This document shows positions 11,857 through 21,519 of a DNA stretch of 64,000 nt, in pieces (positions within the stretch are counted from its first letter, which is position 1; each line of letters begins with the position of its first letter). The stretch comes from Paraspadella gotoi. Taxonomy: Eukaryota > Chaetognatha. Made by a program: the position numbers and the translations under genes. The DNA lies in contig CM119263.1 in NCBI GenBank assembly GCA_051294375.1, positions 12,813,723-12,877,722 on the forward strand, read 5' to 3'. The notes under the pieces are model-generated. The model ran no database searches and had not been told where the DNA came from. It worked only from the letters and a program-made list of their open reading frames with translations.

Positions 11857-11931
11857 TCATCGCACCATAACAGAAAACCATGCAGATGTGAACGCCAATG
11901 GGACCAGAGCGAGTCCCAACACAATTTTCAT
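11857..11931 (-). CDS. Short ORF resembling a signal peptide
   Basis: An ATG opens a 24-codon frame. It begins Met-Lys-Ile-Val, continues with a hydrophobic core of Leu, Ala, Val and Pro, and reaches Ala-Phe-Thr-Ser-Ala, which fits a signal peptide with a cleavage site. The frame then stops. It could be the first coding exon of a secreted protein, possibly the minus-strand lectin gene further along, but no good donor is visible before the stop. Chance is a real alternative. Confidence 0.25.
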   Translation of the reverse strand: MKIVLGLALVPLAFTSAWFSVMVR

Positions 11932-12353
11932 TCTTTCTGATTTTCGCCTCTATCTTTCTTTCTCTATCCCTTTCACTCATTTTGTCGGATTTCCCTCAAA
12001 GACTAAACCTCTAAAGAGAGACATCCACTTATCTCTCTCTCTCTGTCTTTACCCCCCTATCTCAGTCACTCTCTCTTTATCCTTCTCCCTCTCATTCCAT
12101 CGTCACGCTGGCAATCCCCTGGCGTACATTTTCTTTTAATCATTAACTCGGAGCGAAATTTCCCGGCTTTAACGAGTTTTTCCTCCAACGCTCAGGATTT
12201 TGCGAAAAAGACTGCGGAAACGAAAAAGATCTAGATAATGAGATTTCGTTTTAGCCGATGTGCGACTTGAATTCGTTTTACGTATTGAAAAAAATTGTCG
12301 ATCTTAGGAATCGAGCTGTTAATAGACCAATGGGAAAATTGAGAGCGTACACT

Positions 12354-12419
<66 letters not shown>

Positions 12420-12502
12420 TGCAATATGTAATTTAATATAGTGAAAAGACTTTCGTTTTGGTGCGTTTAAAATTAGGAGAGAAAACAAAGTTTTTTTTGT
12501 AT

Positions 12503-12620
12503 ACAAACAACGAGTTTTATTTTGAAACGGACATGTTTCGACTCTTTTTTTTAACATTGCGCTGAAGAAGACTCGAAAAAAGAGTTGAAACATGTCCGTT
12601 TCAAAATACTCGTTGTTTGT
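12503..12620. repeat. Palindromic Penelope-like terminal repeat junction
   Basis: Two inverted arms of about 44-48 bp (12503-12547 and 12577-12620) share ACAAACAACGAG, TTTTGAAACGGACATGTTTC and a GAGTC-like core. They are separated by about 29 bp. The right side carries a full hammerhead-like motif; the left arm carries only the inverted 3' half of it. This looks like a fold-back junction of Penelope-like terminal repeats. No element body is attached. Confidence 0.7.
12559..12599 (+). ncRNA. Hammerhead ribozyme motif 1 (core slightly degenerate)
   Basis: Core CTGAAGA (12562-12568) is followed by an extra A and stem II GACTC/GAGTT closing a 7-nt loop. GAAA (12587-12590), then CATGTC, complete it, with the predicted cleavage site after C12596. 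A three-pair stem I (GCG with CGT) is possible. The base before GAAA is T instead of the usual C, giving a wobble at the base of stem II. Stem III is the short palindrome ACATGT, typical of minimal hammerheads in Penelope-like elements. Confidence 0.65.
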
Positions 12621-12851
12621 AAATAAAAAATAGACTCGGTTTTATCTCGTAATTTAATATGTAACAAACGTCAAACAAAAAAATAAATATAAAAAGGTTT
12701 TAAAAATTTTATATGCCAAAGAGAATAAATGAAAAGCGTTGATTAATAGATACCTTCTCGTTTTCCAATGCTTAATTCCCCAAAGGAAACAAAGGCGTAA
12801 TTGAAAAGTTGTGCCAAGTCGAAATGACAATATTGCCTCTTTTCCTGTGCA

Positions 12852-13150
12852 GAGAAGCGCAAATATAAAGATTATACAGTAAAAGCGGCTGAAAAGGAAA
12901 AAAAATAATATGAACGAGACAGGAAGAAAAGTTGGGCGCGCTTCAATCTAAAAGAGTTTATACCCCGCCATCTTTTGAGACCGTTTGCGTGAATGGAGCT
13001 CGGTTATGGGAAACCAATAGAAGGAGGAAAGAGGAAAGAGACAAAAAGAGAAAAAAAAAAGGAAAAAAATAGAGTGGGATCGGGAACAAAAAAAAAAGAT
13101 GGTGTAGCGAATATTTGCAGTGTCTGTGTGTGAGAGCAGAGAAAATAGAA

Positions 13151-13208
<58 letters not shown>

Positions 13209-13320
13209 GGAATATTATGAAAAAAGGGAAGACTAGAATTAATGGTTGAATAAGCTCAGTATTCGATGATTTTCGAAGAAGAAAGAAGAAACAATGATTG
13301 CTTTTATATGGAAACTAAAA
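12852..13320. other. A-rich spacer with (GA)n
   Basis: It contains a strong acceptor-like sequence ending at 12852, followed by only 17 open codons, then A/G-rich sequence and a (GA)n block at 13154-13204. No gene can be supported. Confidence 0.35.
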
Positions 13321-13359
13321 CAAAAACAATAAAACAAAGTCAGTAGACGATTGAGACGA

Positions 13360-13640
13360 AGATGGCAAATGAAACGACGACAAAAACGGCGATTGAAACA
13401 TCGACGATGGCAAGCCACAAAGGAGACGACAATGGCAACTACGTAGTCCACGACGATGGCAACGACAAAGGCTTCAAAGTTGGGGACGATTGAGACGATG
13501 TCGACGACGGCGACGATAGCGACGATGTCGACAACAGCGACGATAGCGACGATGGCGAAAATAACGACGATGTCGACGACGGCGACGATGTCGACGATGA
13601 AAACGTTGACGACGATGCCGATGATAGGAACGACGTCGAG
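13360..13640. repeat. GAC/GAT-rich trinucleotide minisatellite
   Basis: Irregular repeats of GACGATGTCGACGACGGC type. Every minus-strand frame is open through it (Val/Ala/Ile-, Ser-Thr/Pro- or Arg/His-rich). The Asp-rich plus frame has one TGA, so openness here is no evidence of coding. Confidence 0.7.
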
Positions 13641-13723
13641 GGCGCCACTTGTCAAAATCAGGGGGAAAAATCGCGGATTTTGCTGACGCTTCCTTGGGTT
13701 GGTCGTCTTTGATTGTGACTCGC
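13641..13723 (-). CDS. Possible exon start before the GAC repeat
   Basis: On the minus strand the acceptor CTTTACATTCCCCAG with a good pyrimidine tract precedes 13723. In one frame the next 25 codons form a non-repetitive charged segment (Val-Thr-Ile-Lys-Asp-Asp-Gln then Pro, Phe, Asp, Trp), leading into the GAC tract. All three frames are open, so the frame is uncertain. No donor is identified. Confidence 0.25.
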
Positions 13724-13729
13724 CTGGGG

Positions 13730-14140
13730 AATGTAAAGAAGAGAAGGAGAATCCGTTAAGTCTGAGTGTGAGATTGAGGATGAGGGGAGAAAAGTGTTCG
13801 AGTGAAGCAAAGTGAGTAACTCGGGTGGTGAGAAAACCAGAAACTATCGCAAACCAGCGAGGAGGTTACGTAACAAAAAGAATATCGGACGGAGGAGAAC
13901 GGATTATGGGTCAATGACTGAAGAGAACAAAAAAAATCGGGGAGAGAGGTTCTCGCGATTATGTCGGAGATAATGACGCAATTTTCAATACGAATTAAGC
14001 AAGTGCGAAATAAAGCGAGTTTGTGCCGAAAAATCTACCAAAATTTATTATATTATGTAGATAAATTGTGAAGAAAATTAGTGCTAAAGAGATAACGAAA
14101 AATAATGGCCCAGAGATACAACTGAGGCGAGGAAAAGAGA

Positions 14141-14202
<62 letters not shown>

Positions 14203-15112
14203 AAGAGGGGTGAGTAACGAAAACAAAACAAAACAAAACCCCGTCATTCTCTGTTTCGCAATGACCCTCCGCTGAGAACAAAATCGATTTTTTTTTCTTT
14301 TCCTAATCAGCTTCATTTTTTTTTCTTTTTTTCCTCTTCTGTCTTGACCTTGACGTCGGAATGACTCGAGTTCGATTGACTTTTGATTTCCGGAAAAAGA
14401 AAAAAAAATTGTCAAAAGGACCAAATATTTCTTTGAAAAAAAAAAACTCGGTTAGCTTTACAAAATATGTACAATAAAAACTGGGAAATAAATACACAAG
14501 TCGCCGATATGAAAAAAAGAACGAATTTAAAAAAAGTTTGAAGTAAAAAAAGGAAAGGATTTTCGATTAAGATTAACTGAAAAACATTTTAAATTCATGT
14601 TTTCTTTCACAATATTTTGTCTTCTTTATCTCTTTTCCTCCTCTCTGATTTTTTAGATTTATGTAAGTTTTTCTTGGCTTTTCTTTTCTTTCTTTTTTTT
14701 CATTTTTTTCCTTCCTTATTTTTTTTTTTAATTTTTGCTGACTTTGGTAAATTATCAAAAAAGTTTCGGTTAATGTAGTAAGTTTTCTTTCCGACAGCAT
14801 TCTTATTTTTAAATTTGAAAATAAAAATGTGAGGCGGCTTTGCAACCGCTTTAACCATAATTGCATGTTTATCTCACAATAATGATTGAAATTTAATTTG
14901 CTGTAATTCTCATGGTTATCTTTTCTTTCCGACACCATAGACTTTTCTCTCCCCCTTTTCCTTTTTTTATCATCAGCTTTTTTCCTTTTTTATTTATTTT
15001 TTGTCAGGCATCCTTTGGCGAAACCATCTCATTCTTTCTTTTTTTTTTCCCTCTCCGAATTCTCGACCCAACTTCTCTCTCTTACTGCACTTCTCTCTCC
15101 CGACTTTATTTC

Positions 15113-15161
<49 letters not shown>

Positions 15162-15508
15162 TCTCAACCTCCTCCAATCTCTCTCGTCTTCTTTCCTTCC
15201 TCCCCGATCTTATAATATCTTCTTCCTGTCATGCTTCCCTGGCTCGGGGTCTCGGCGCGACCGGGAGACCCCAGATTGAGGTCTACTGTTTGTTCAGCCC
15301 CATTTTCTCTTTCATCAAAACTATTTTCTTTTCTCTCGCTTTTCGCTTTTCCTTCCTTCGTCTTCCTTTCTCTCTCTCTTCAATCGGGACGAGACAAATA
15401 AAAGCAGACTACCACTCTACGCTTTGACAATTATTTTTGTAAAATGTTAAACAAAAAATGATTATTTGGTTTTAATTGTGTAGTGTGTAAGAGTTAAATG
15501 AAAAAGCT
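13730..15508. other. Spacer with microsatellites and a GC-rich hairpin
   Basis: It has (GA)n at 14136-14199 and (CT)n at 15111-15158, with T-rich sequence between. At 15245-15271 an 8-bp perfect inverted repeat GGGGTCTC/GAGACCCC flanks an 11-nt loop. No gene could be supported. Confidence 0.45.
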
Positions 15509-15547
15509 TGTGGCGACCAACTGGATCCGCGTAATTCGAAGATGCGG
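15509..15547. mobile_element. Gypsy LTR fragment cut off by a gap
   Basis: The 39 bp starting TGTGGCGACCAACTGG are identical to the first 39 bp of both Gypsy LTRs (31060 and 36303). The sequence then enters a 100-N gap, so another copy or a solo LTR of the same family probably lies in the gap. Confidence 0.9.
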
Positions 15548-15647
15548 NNNNNNNNNNNNNNNNNNNNNNNNNNNNNNNNNNNNNNNNNNNNNNNNNNNNN
15601 NNNNNNNNNNNNNNNNNNNNNNNNNNNNNNNNNNNNNNNNNNNNNNN
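15548..15647. other. Assembly gap (100 N)
   Basis: 100 N beginning inside an LTR fragment and ending in an AATTAATC-type repeat. Confidence 0.95.
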
Positions 15648-15709
15648 TAATTAATCAATAATTAATTAATTAGTCAATCAATCCGTCTTTCCGTCCATCT
15701 TAGCAAAAA

Positions 15710-16316
15710 TAGGGGTAGCCGCACTCAATGGGGTGAGTCACAAATTTAGAGCGAGTACATGCTCAAACGAATATTTAGACATTTAGAATACTTTCAATGG
15801 ACAAAAAATTTCTAATATGGCTCTATACCCTAGTAATTAATTTTTTAATATTTATTTATAAATAAGAAAGGCCAAAAATTTTTTTTAGAATTTTTTTATT
15901 TTAAGACCAGATTCAGATAGCTCATAAAAAGTTGTCTACACAAAGTATGATTCTTTTTTAAATATTTTTACGATAAGTGTGTCAAAAATAAGAAAAACCG
16001 TAAAAAATCATCATCATCATCATCTTTTAATGATTTTATCAGTTTTTTTATATTTTCACTGAGAAAACGTAAGAATTTTTAAAAGCAGTAATTATATTTC
16101 TTGTTTAACTTTTTATGCTCTATCAGAATCCATCAAAAAATTTTAAGATTTAAAAAAAAAATTTTTTGCTCTATATAGTATATAATATTTTTAATTAGGC
16201 TAGTACCCTCAGAAGAAAGCATATTTGAAAAAAAATATTTTAATACCATAATCTATGGTCATGATAGATTATTTTAACGCTGTATACATTAGCATTTAAA
16301 TTTCATCGGCTATGGC
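15710..16316. mobile_element. Possible 607-bp insertion with 9-bp target duplication
   Basis: TAGCAAAAA occurs at 15701-15709 and again at 16317-16325. In the related inverted copy near 21.29 kb, the sequence on the two sides is continuous, with a single TAGCAAAAA. The interval therefore behaves like an insertion into the repeat. It is AT-rich, has no ORF and no convincing terminal inverted repeat. Confidence 0.4.
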
Positions 16317-16660
16317 TAGCAAAAAGCTCCAATAACTCGTGATTGGCTGGTTGGATTGGAATGAAATTTTGTGTGTGGGTAGGACAGTGTGAGCTGAAGC
16401 TGGATATAAAGTTTCGATGGAATCGTGCGAGTGGAAATGAGTTTAAATGGAAAAAACATAAGTTGCATTTACATAAATATTTTTTACTTATTTTAACCAA
16501 TAAATACTCTATTTAATCATAATTGGATGGATATTTTGAGTTAAAATTTTGTGTGTGGGTAGGAAGGTGTGTGACGAAGCTTGATACAAAGTTTCGGTGG
16601 AAACGTATGAGTAGAAATGAGTTTAAAATAAAAAAATATGAGTCACATTTACTTGAATTT
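16317..16660 (+). repeat. Two-unit repeat, left arm of a long inverted repeat
   Basis: Two ~180-bp tandem units each contain AAATTTTGTGTGTGGGTAGG, an AAAGTTTCG core and GAAATGAGTTTAAA. The same two-unit arrangement occurs in reverse orientation at 20955-21290. The unit does not match a transposon family I can name. Confidence 0.7.
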
Positions 16661-16779
16661 TAATACAAATAAAAATAAAATCGTTAACAACCTATGATTG
16701 AAAATTTCCAATTGTAAACCATTGTAACCTTTTTTGTCTTTCTTTTATTTACTTTTTAATTATATATATATTTTTTTCA

Positions 16780-17022
16780 GGCGCTGCCTTTTCTGAATCG
16801 TTTTAAAACGAGTTCAGTCTCTCTCAGTCTCTGTCTGTCTCTCTCGTGTGCGTCTGTCTCTTTCTGTACGATCTCTTGCGTGATCGTTCATTTTTTGAAA
16901 AATTCTGATTATTTTTTTCTTTCTAAAAAAAATATATATTTGATCAGGCGCTGCCTTTTCTGAATCGTTTAAAAACGAGTTCAGGCTCTCTCTTTCTCTC
17001 TCCCTCCGTCTCCCTCCGTCTC

Positions 17023-17057
<35 letters not shown>

Positions 17058-17120
17058 AAAAAAAAAAATTATTCATTTTTTTTTTCACCACCGTCACAAG
17101 GCGACGAGTAAACGAGTTCC

Positions 17121-17158
<38 letters not shown>

Positions 17159-17400
17159 TTTTTTTTACAAAAATAATTTTGTAGTCACTTTTTTTTTCAC
17201 CACCGTCACTGGGCGACAAGTAAACGATTAAACGAGTTCCGGCTCTCTCTTTCTCTCTCTCTCTCTTTTCTCTCTCTCTCTCTTTCTCTCTCTCTCTATC
17301 TTCTCTCTCTCTTCTCTATCTCTTTTTTTTACAATTTTTTTTTCACCACCGTCACTAGGCGACGAGTAAACGACGTAAACGAGTTCCGCTCTTGCATCGT
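16780..17400 (+). repeat. Array of T-rich/CT-rich units
   Basis: Two units begin GGCGCTGCCTTTTCTGAATC (16780, 16947). Three begin with CACCACCGTCAC (about 17086, 17199, 17345). All reach an AACGAGTTC core followed by (CT)n. The array ends close to a Penelope-like terminal repeat with a hammerhead motif and may be the 5' part of that repeat. Confidence 0.7.
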
Positions 17401-17419
17401 CTTTTCAGCTTCTTTCTCT

Positions 17420-17600
17420 CTCTCTCTCTCTAACCCTTCACCAAATTTCACTTCTTTTCACCACTTATTCAATCTAGCTAACCATTATTCACAACTGTCA
17501 ATAAGCGCTGATGAAGACTCGAAAATCTCAGAGTCGAAACATGTCTGCATTTCTAATAATAAAATTGTTGCAACAATTCAAAAATTCTTTGTAAATACTA
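17420..17600 (+). mobile_element. Penelope-like terminal repeat remnant
   Basis: The sequence TTTCACTTCTTTTCACCACTTATTCAA after the CT tract corresponds to 29525-29560 in the Penelope-like right arm. It is followed by the hammerhead motif and a TAATAAAATTGTTGCAA-like tail, similar to the one after the motif at 29724. No coding part remains. Confidence 0.65.
17505..17548 (+). ncRNA. Hammerhead ribozyme motif 2 (core intact)
   Basis: CTGATGA (17508-17514), one extra A, stem II GACTC/GAGTC with a 10-nt loop, GAAA (17536-17539), CATGTC and predicted cleavage after C17545. Stem I can pair GCG with TGC, and a further CAAC/GTTG helix lies outside. Stem III is only ACATGT, a palindrome, so efficient cleavage may need dimerisation. 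This organisation is established for hammerheads in Penelope-like elements. Confidence 0.75.
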
Positions 17601-17999
17601 ATCATATTGATGGAGACGGAATCGTTATTATAATTAGAATATTTGTTTATTTATATCTTTTCCAAAAAAATATAAATTTTAAGAGTTAATAACTGTATGT
17701 ACAAATAAATATTACTGTTGAGATAAGACAATGCAGATTTTAATTTATTTGCCAATATTTCAATTTATATTGAGAAATCATTTGTCCTTTAATCTCATTT
17801 GCATATTGTAGTGCGGTTAAACTTTAAAACGTAAATATTCAATAATACGCTTTACATTTAAAAAAAAATAACTTCATATACATATTTAAGTACATGGAAG
17901 GTACAGGAATCACAGACAGGCAAGGCCTAACTCGGAAATCGATCCGGCCTATTGATTATGCTTCTTTTTCTTTTTATTTTAAATGTAAAATAAATGCAA

Positions 18000-18160
18000 G
18001 ATGTATTAATTAATCAAATAATTAATCAGTTAATTAATCAATTAGTCAATTAATTAATCAATAACTAATCAGTCAATTAATTAATCAAAACAAACATTTT
18101 GGATCTAATTAATTAACTTAAATTAATTAATTAATAATTAAATAATTATCGATAATGATC
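18000..18160. repeat. AATTAATC-type AT-rich minisatellite
   Basis: Irregular copies of AATTAATCAATT. Similar tracts occur at 15648-15680, 20850-20915 and 25875-25930. No other feature. Confidence 0.6.
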
Positions 18161-18212
18161 GTGGGCAGATCCGACATTGTTTGCTCAAGCTTTTTTATAT
18201 ATTTTTATATAA

Positions 18213-18461
18213 TTTATATTTGTACACGATCTTGTTTTGCCCGACAATGTTACAGACAACAGCTTTGTTCCAACAGACATGGAATCTGTAGACGATCTGT
18301 CAGAGAAACACTTGCTTGACCCAACCGAGATATTATACATATTGGTAGCCGTAATTGTTTTCATGCTTTTGACATTTGTTATCGCCATTGCATTGTGTTG
18401 CGACATCAAATGTATTAAACCACTGCGTGTGAGAGCTGGAGCTGTACTCCCGGAGGCTTAG
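18213..18461 (+). CDS. Membrane-anchor ORF, possible envelope-like or receptor C terminus
   Basis: The frame is open from 18213 and ends in TAG at 18461 (about 82 codons). It has an acidic ectodomain-like part with an Asn-Val-Thr sequon. A ~23-residue hydrophobic segment (Leu-Tyr-Ile-Leu-Val-Ala-Val-Ile-Val...) follows and ends in Cys-Cys, with a short tail containing Arg/Lys. That is the layout of a type I membrane protein end. A possible acceptor (ATGTTACAG at 18247-18255) could start the exon. It lies in a repeat-rich area and is followed by LTR-like sequence, so a retroelement envelope remnant is one reading and a host exon another. Confidence 0.4.
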   Translation, partial: FIFVHDLVLPDNVTDNSFVPTDMESVDDLSEKHLLDPTEILYILVAVIVFMLLTFVIAIALCCDIKCIKPLRVRAGAVLPEA

Positions 18462-18475
18462 AGCGTCGGGAGCCA

Positions 18476-18790
18476 TGTAGTTTGAAGTGACATTTGTTTA
18501 GACTTACCTTTAGAGCCCCTCAGTCAGTGATAGTGCCCTCTGTGGGTAGTGGGCACGAAACTTACCCCATGTGGTAAGTTAGAAACCAGATTTTGGACGC
18601 CACGCTATGAAGCCCCCTCCTCCCTTTGTTCTCTCTGGGCTTCCTCTCTACCTCGTGCTCTCCTCTCTCTTTCCCTCTCTACCCTCTGCTCCTGCCTCTC
18701 ACGCGGTATTAGATTCTAACTCATGCTTCCATTTTTTAACATCAATCTGTATAATTAAAAGGTAAATACCCAAGCGTAATTCGGTCATGT
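18476..18790 (+). other. LTR-like sequence after the membrane ORF
   Basis: Fifteen bases after the stop codon a GGGAGCCA purine-rich stretch leads into TGTAGTTTG. A C/T-rich section and ATTAAA-like signals (about 18756) follow. This resembles a polypurine tract and the start of a 3' LTR. No second copy exists in the window, so the assignment rests on layout alone. Confidence 0.2.
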
Positions 18791-19137
18791 ATTAATTAAA
18801 CTATAAGGGGCAGTCAGAATTAGCGAAAATAATAAAAAGCAATCATGTTGAAAAAGAAGGGGGCAATTTTGATACTTTTTTAAAGTTTTCTCCGCGATAA
18901 GAGGTTCAATTAAAACTAAACTTAGGATTTACAATATTGACGTCATTCCACTTCTTCGGATCTGAGAATATACATCATCTACATCTATTTTTTACCACAA
19001 TTTTTCCCAGGGGCATTTATAAAGTTTGGTAGTCAGATTTGAACAAAAAACTTTATTGAAAAAAAAATCTTTCACTTATAAGAGCGACGTAGATTGCTAA
19101 TCTAAGTGACTTACCGACAAGATTTAGGGGTAGGTAG

Positions 19138-19245
19138 GTGGGTTGAAAAAATAATGCAAGTTGAAAAAATGGTGCAGGTTGAAAAAATAATGCCAGTTGA
19201 AAAAAATGATGCAAATTGAAAAAATAATAATAGTTAAAAAAATTA
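19138..19245. repeat. 18-bp minisatellite, GTTGAAAAAATAATGCAA type
   Basis: Five to six degenerate copies. The unit is similar in length and sequence to the GTTGACCAAATTATGCCA repeat at 30835-31059. Confidence 0.75.
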
Positions 19246-19346
19246 TCTGTTTGTACAGTTCAGTTTAATCCCTTGCAAGCGATTTACATGTATTGGCGCA
19301 GCCATTGGTTTGGTATGGTACGATCTGTTATGATAAGTTAGGATCA

Positions 19347-20523
19347 CATCTGATTAGCTGATTACCGCTTAATTATTGTAAGCAGATCCGACATTGTTTG
19401 CTCAAACTTGTTTTACTAGAAAACCTCTTAGAAGCATGCGAGAGAGGTAATAAAAAGCAAATTTTTACTATTTTAGATTGAATGAAAATTGAAAATTGAA
19501 AAAAAAAGACAAAACACAAAAAGGAAGACAGCGAAGGAAAAAGAGAAGGAATTTCTCTATTTGCTAACAGAAACTCAGATTTCAGTATAAAAAAATTAGC
19601 AGGATTCAAGAGAGAGGAGGGAGGGAAGGGAGAGAGAGAGAGAGAGCGAGTGGAAAAATGTTGGAAATTTAAGAATGAAATTAAGATGAAGAGAAAGATA
19701 AAGTATTTATGTATGGACTTTCTTTTATGTATGCATTTCTCGATAATTACTCGACAATATTTCATTTCAAATTAACTTTCATTTTTTAGATTAAAAAAAA
19801 GAATTTTAATGATAGATATGCCTATGTATCCCCTCAGGTTATCAATAGAATTTTTGAATAGCCGATGGTGAGCTCTTTTTGATTCCTAATATCAATGATT
19901 AATTTTTTGGCCTTATTTTCCTAGAACATCCCATTTTATGATGAATACGAAATTAAGTTAATTTTTTAAGTTAACGATTAGGGTTAAGGATTAGGTTAGT
20001 GATTAAGGTTAGGAATTTGTGTTTGTAAGATATCAGGGTTTAGGGTTCGGTTCTGGATTAGATTAGGGTTATGGGTAAAGGATTGGGTTTTAGGTTTTAA
20101 ATATGTTTATGTTAAATATCAAGGTTAAAATTAATTTCTGGATTGAATAACAGAAATAAGAACCAATCAAGTCTCCTATTAGCAGGGAATTTCGCTCCGA
20201 AGAAAATGTTTTTGGTTTAATATTTTTCTTAACAATATCATTAATGTTTAACTTTTTAGCAGGAGTCTGGATGTTTTTTTTTTTTGAAAGAAAAATAAAC
20301 AAAAAAAGTAAGGAATTGAATTTTGGCGCCGATCCCAAAAAAGGGGCTTTAAATTGGCCCCTGGATGCTAATCTTTATCCTTTTCTCACTAAAGATAGAA
20401 AAAGGAAATAAAGGTTTCGCGCATTGGAGAGAAAACGTCGGAGGCAGATTTTTGTAAAACAAGTTTGAGCAAACAATGTCGGATCTGCCCACGATAATTT
20501 AGCGGTAAGCAGCTTATCAGATG
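19347..20523. mobile_element. Non-autonomous TIR element, ~1.18 kb
   Basis: Terminal inverted repeats of about 65 bp begin CATCTGAT and contain GCAGATCCGACATTGTTTGC and CAAACTTGTTTTAC. The left copy lies at 19347-19418, the right in reverse at 20453-20523. The inside holds degenerate TTAGGG-like sequence but no transposase. No clear target duplication is visible. Partial copies of the same terminus occur at 18165-18193 and 21474-21508. Confidence 0.6.
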
Positions 20524-20954
20524 ATTAATTATAACGAATTTTATCTTTTTTAAAAAAATATTTTATTTTATATTTATTTTTTATTGTTATTTTTTATTTA
20601 AGATCATCAATTCAATATTATTAATTCATAATTCACAATTCATGAATTTCAGATTGTGAAATAATTTTTTTTAATTTCCAATTTTTAATTCCAAATCTAT
20701 AATTAAGTTAATTCAGTTCACGATCGTCAATTCATGATCAATGATCATCAATTTAAGATGTAGGAATGCAACATTTGTTAATTGATCAATGATGAGAGAA
20801 CAAGAGCAAGAGAGAGAGAGATGGCAAATCACAACAGATTTCTTAATAAATCAATAAAGGAATATATCAATCAATCCTTCAATCAACTGATCAATCAGCC
20901 AATCAATCATTTTAACTAAGACAGGGAGAGAAAGAAACTTTAATATTGAAAAAA

Positions 20955-21290
20955 AATGTAAATAAATGTGAACATTGTTTTTTTCCATTTAAACTCTTTT
21001 CCACTTGCACGATTCCATCGAAACTTTACATCCAGCTCAATCATACACTTTCCTATCCAAATTTCATCTCAATCCATCTATCCAATTATAAATGATTGGA
21101 ATAGTTAGTTATGAGTAAATATAAGTAAACGAATTCAAATAAATATGACTTTTATTTTTTCATTTAAACTCATTTCCACTCGTACAATTCCATCAAAACT
21201 TTTATGCAGCCCGATCATACAGTTTCCTACCCGCACACAAAATTTCATGTCAATCCATCCATATAATTATGAGTAATTGGAGTTTTTTGC
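20955..21290 (-). repeat. Two-unit repeat, right arm of a long inverted repeat
   Basis: Reverse-complement counterpart of 16317-16660, again with two tandem units. It is followed by a TGGACGG-rich stretch that matches, in reverse, 15676-15709. The arms enclose about 4.3 kb. Confidence 0.7.
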
Positions 21291-21519
21291 TAAGGGGAGA
21301 TGGACGGACGGAAAGACAGCAGATGGACGGATGTACGTTTATCTTTTTTTTTGCATAATTTATCATAATTTGATGTTCTGACATGATCTAAGTGAATGTC
21401 CGACAAGATTTTAGGGGGTGGACCGACGGACCAACAAAGTGGATTATAGAGTCGGAATCTGCGTTAAGCAGATCCGACTAAAAACTGTTTGTTTAAATCG
21501 CTTATAAACGAAATTTCAA

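Noticed and set aside
12851-12905. Strong acceptor followed by a 17-codon frame
   Set aside because: Too short, without a convincing donor or stop context to call an exon.
19975-20100. TTAGGG-like interstitial telomere sequence
   Set aside because: Only scattered, degenerate TTAGGG/TTAGG words without a regular array, lying inside a TIR element.
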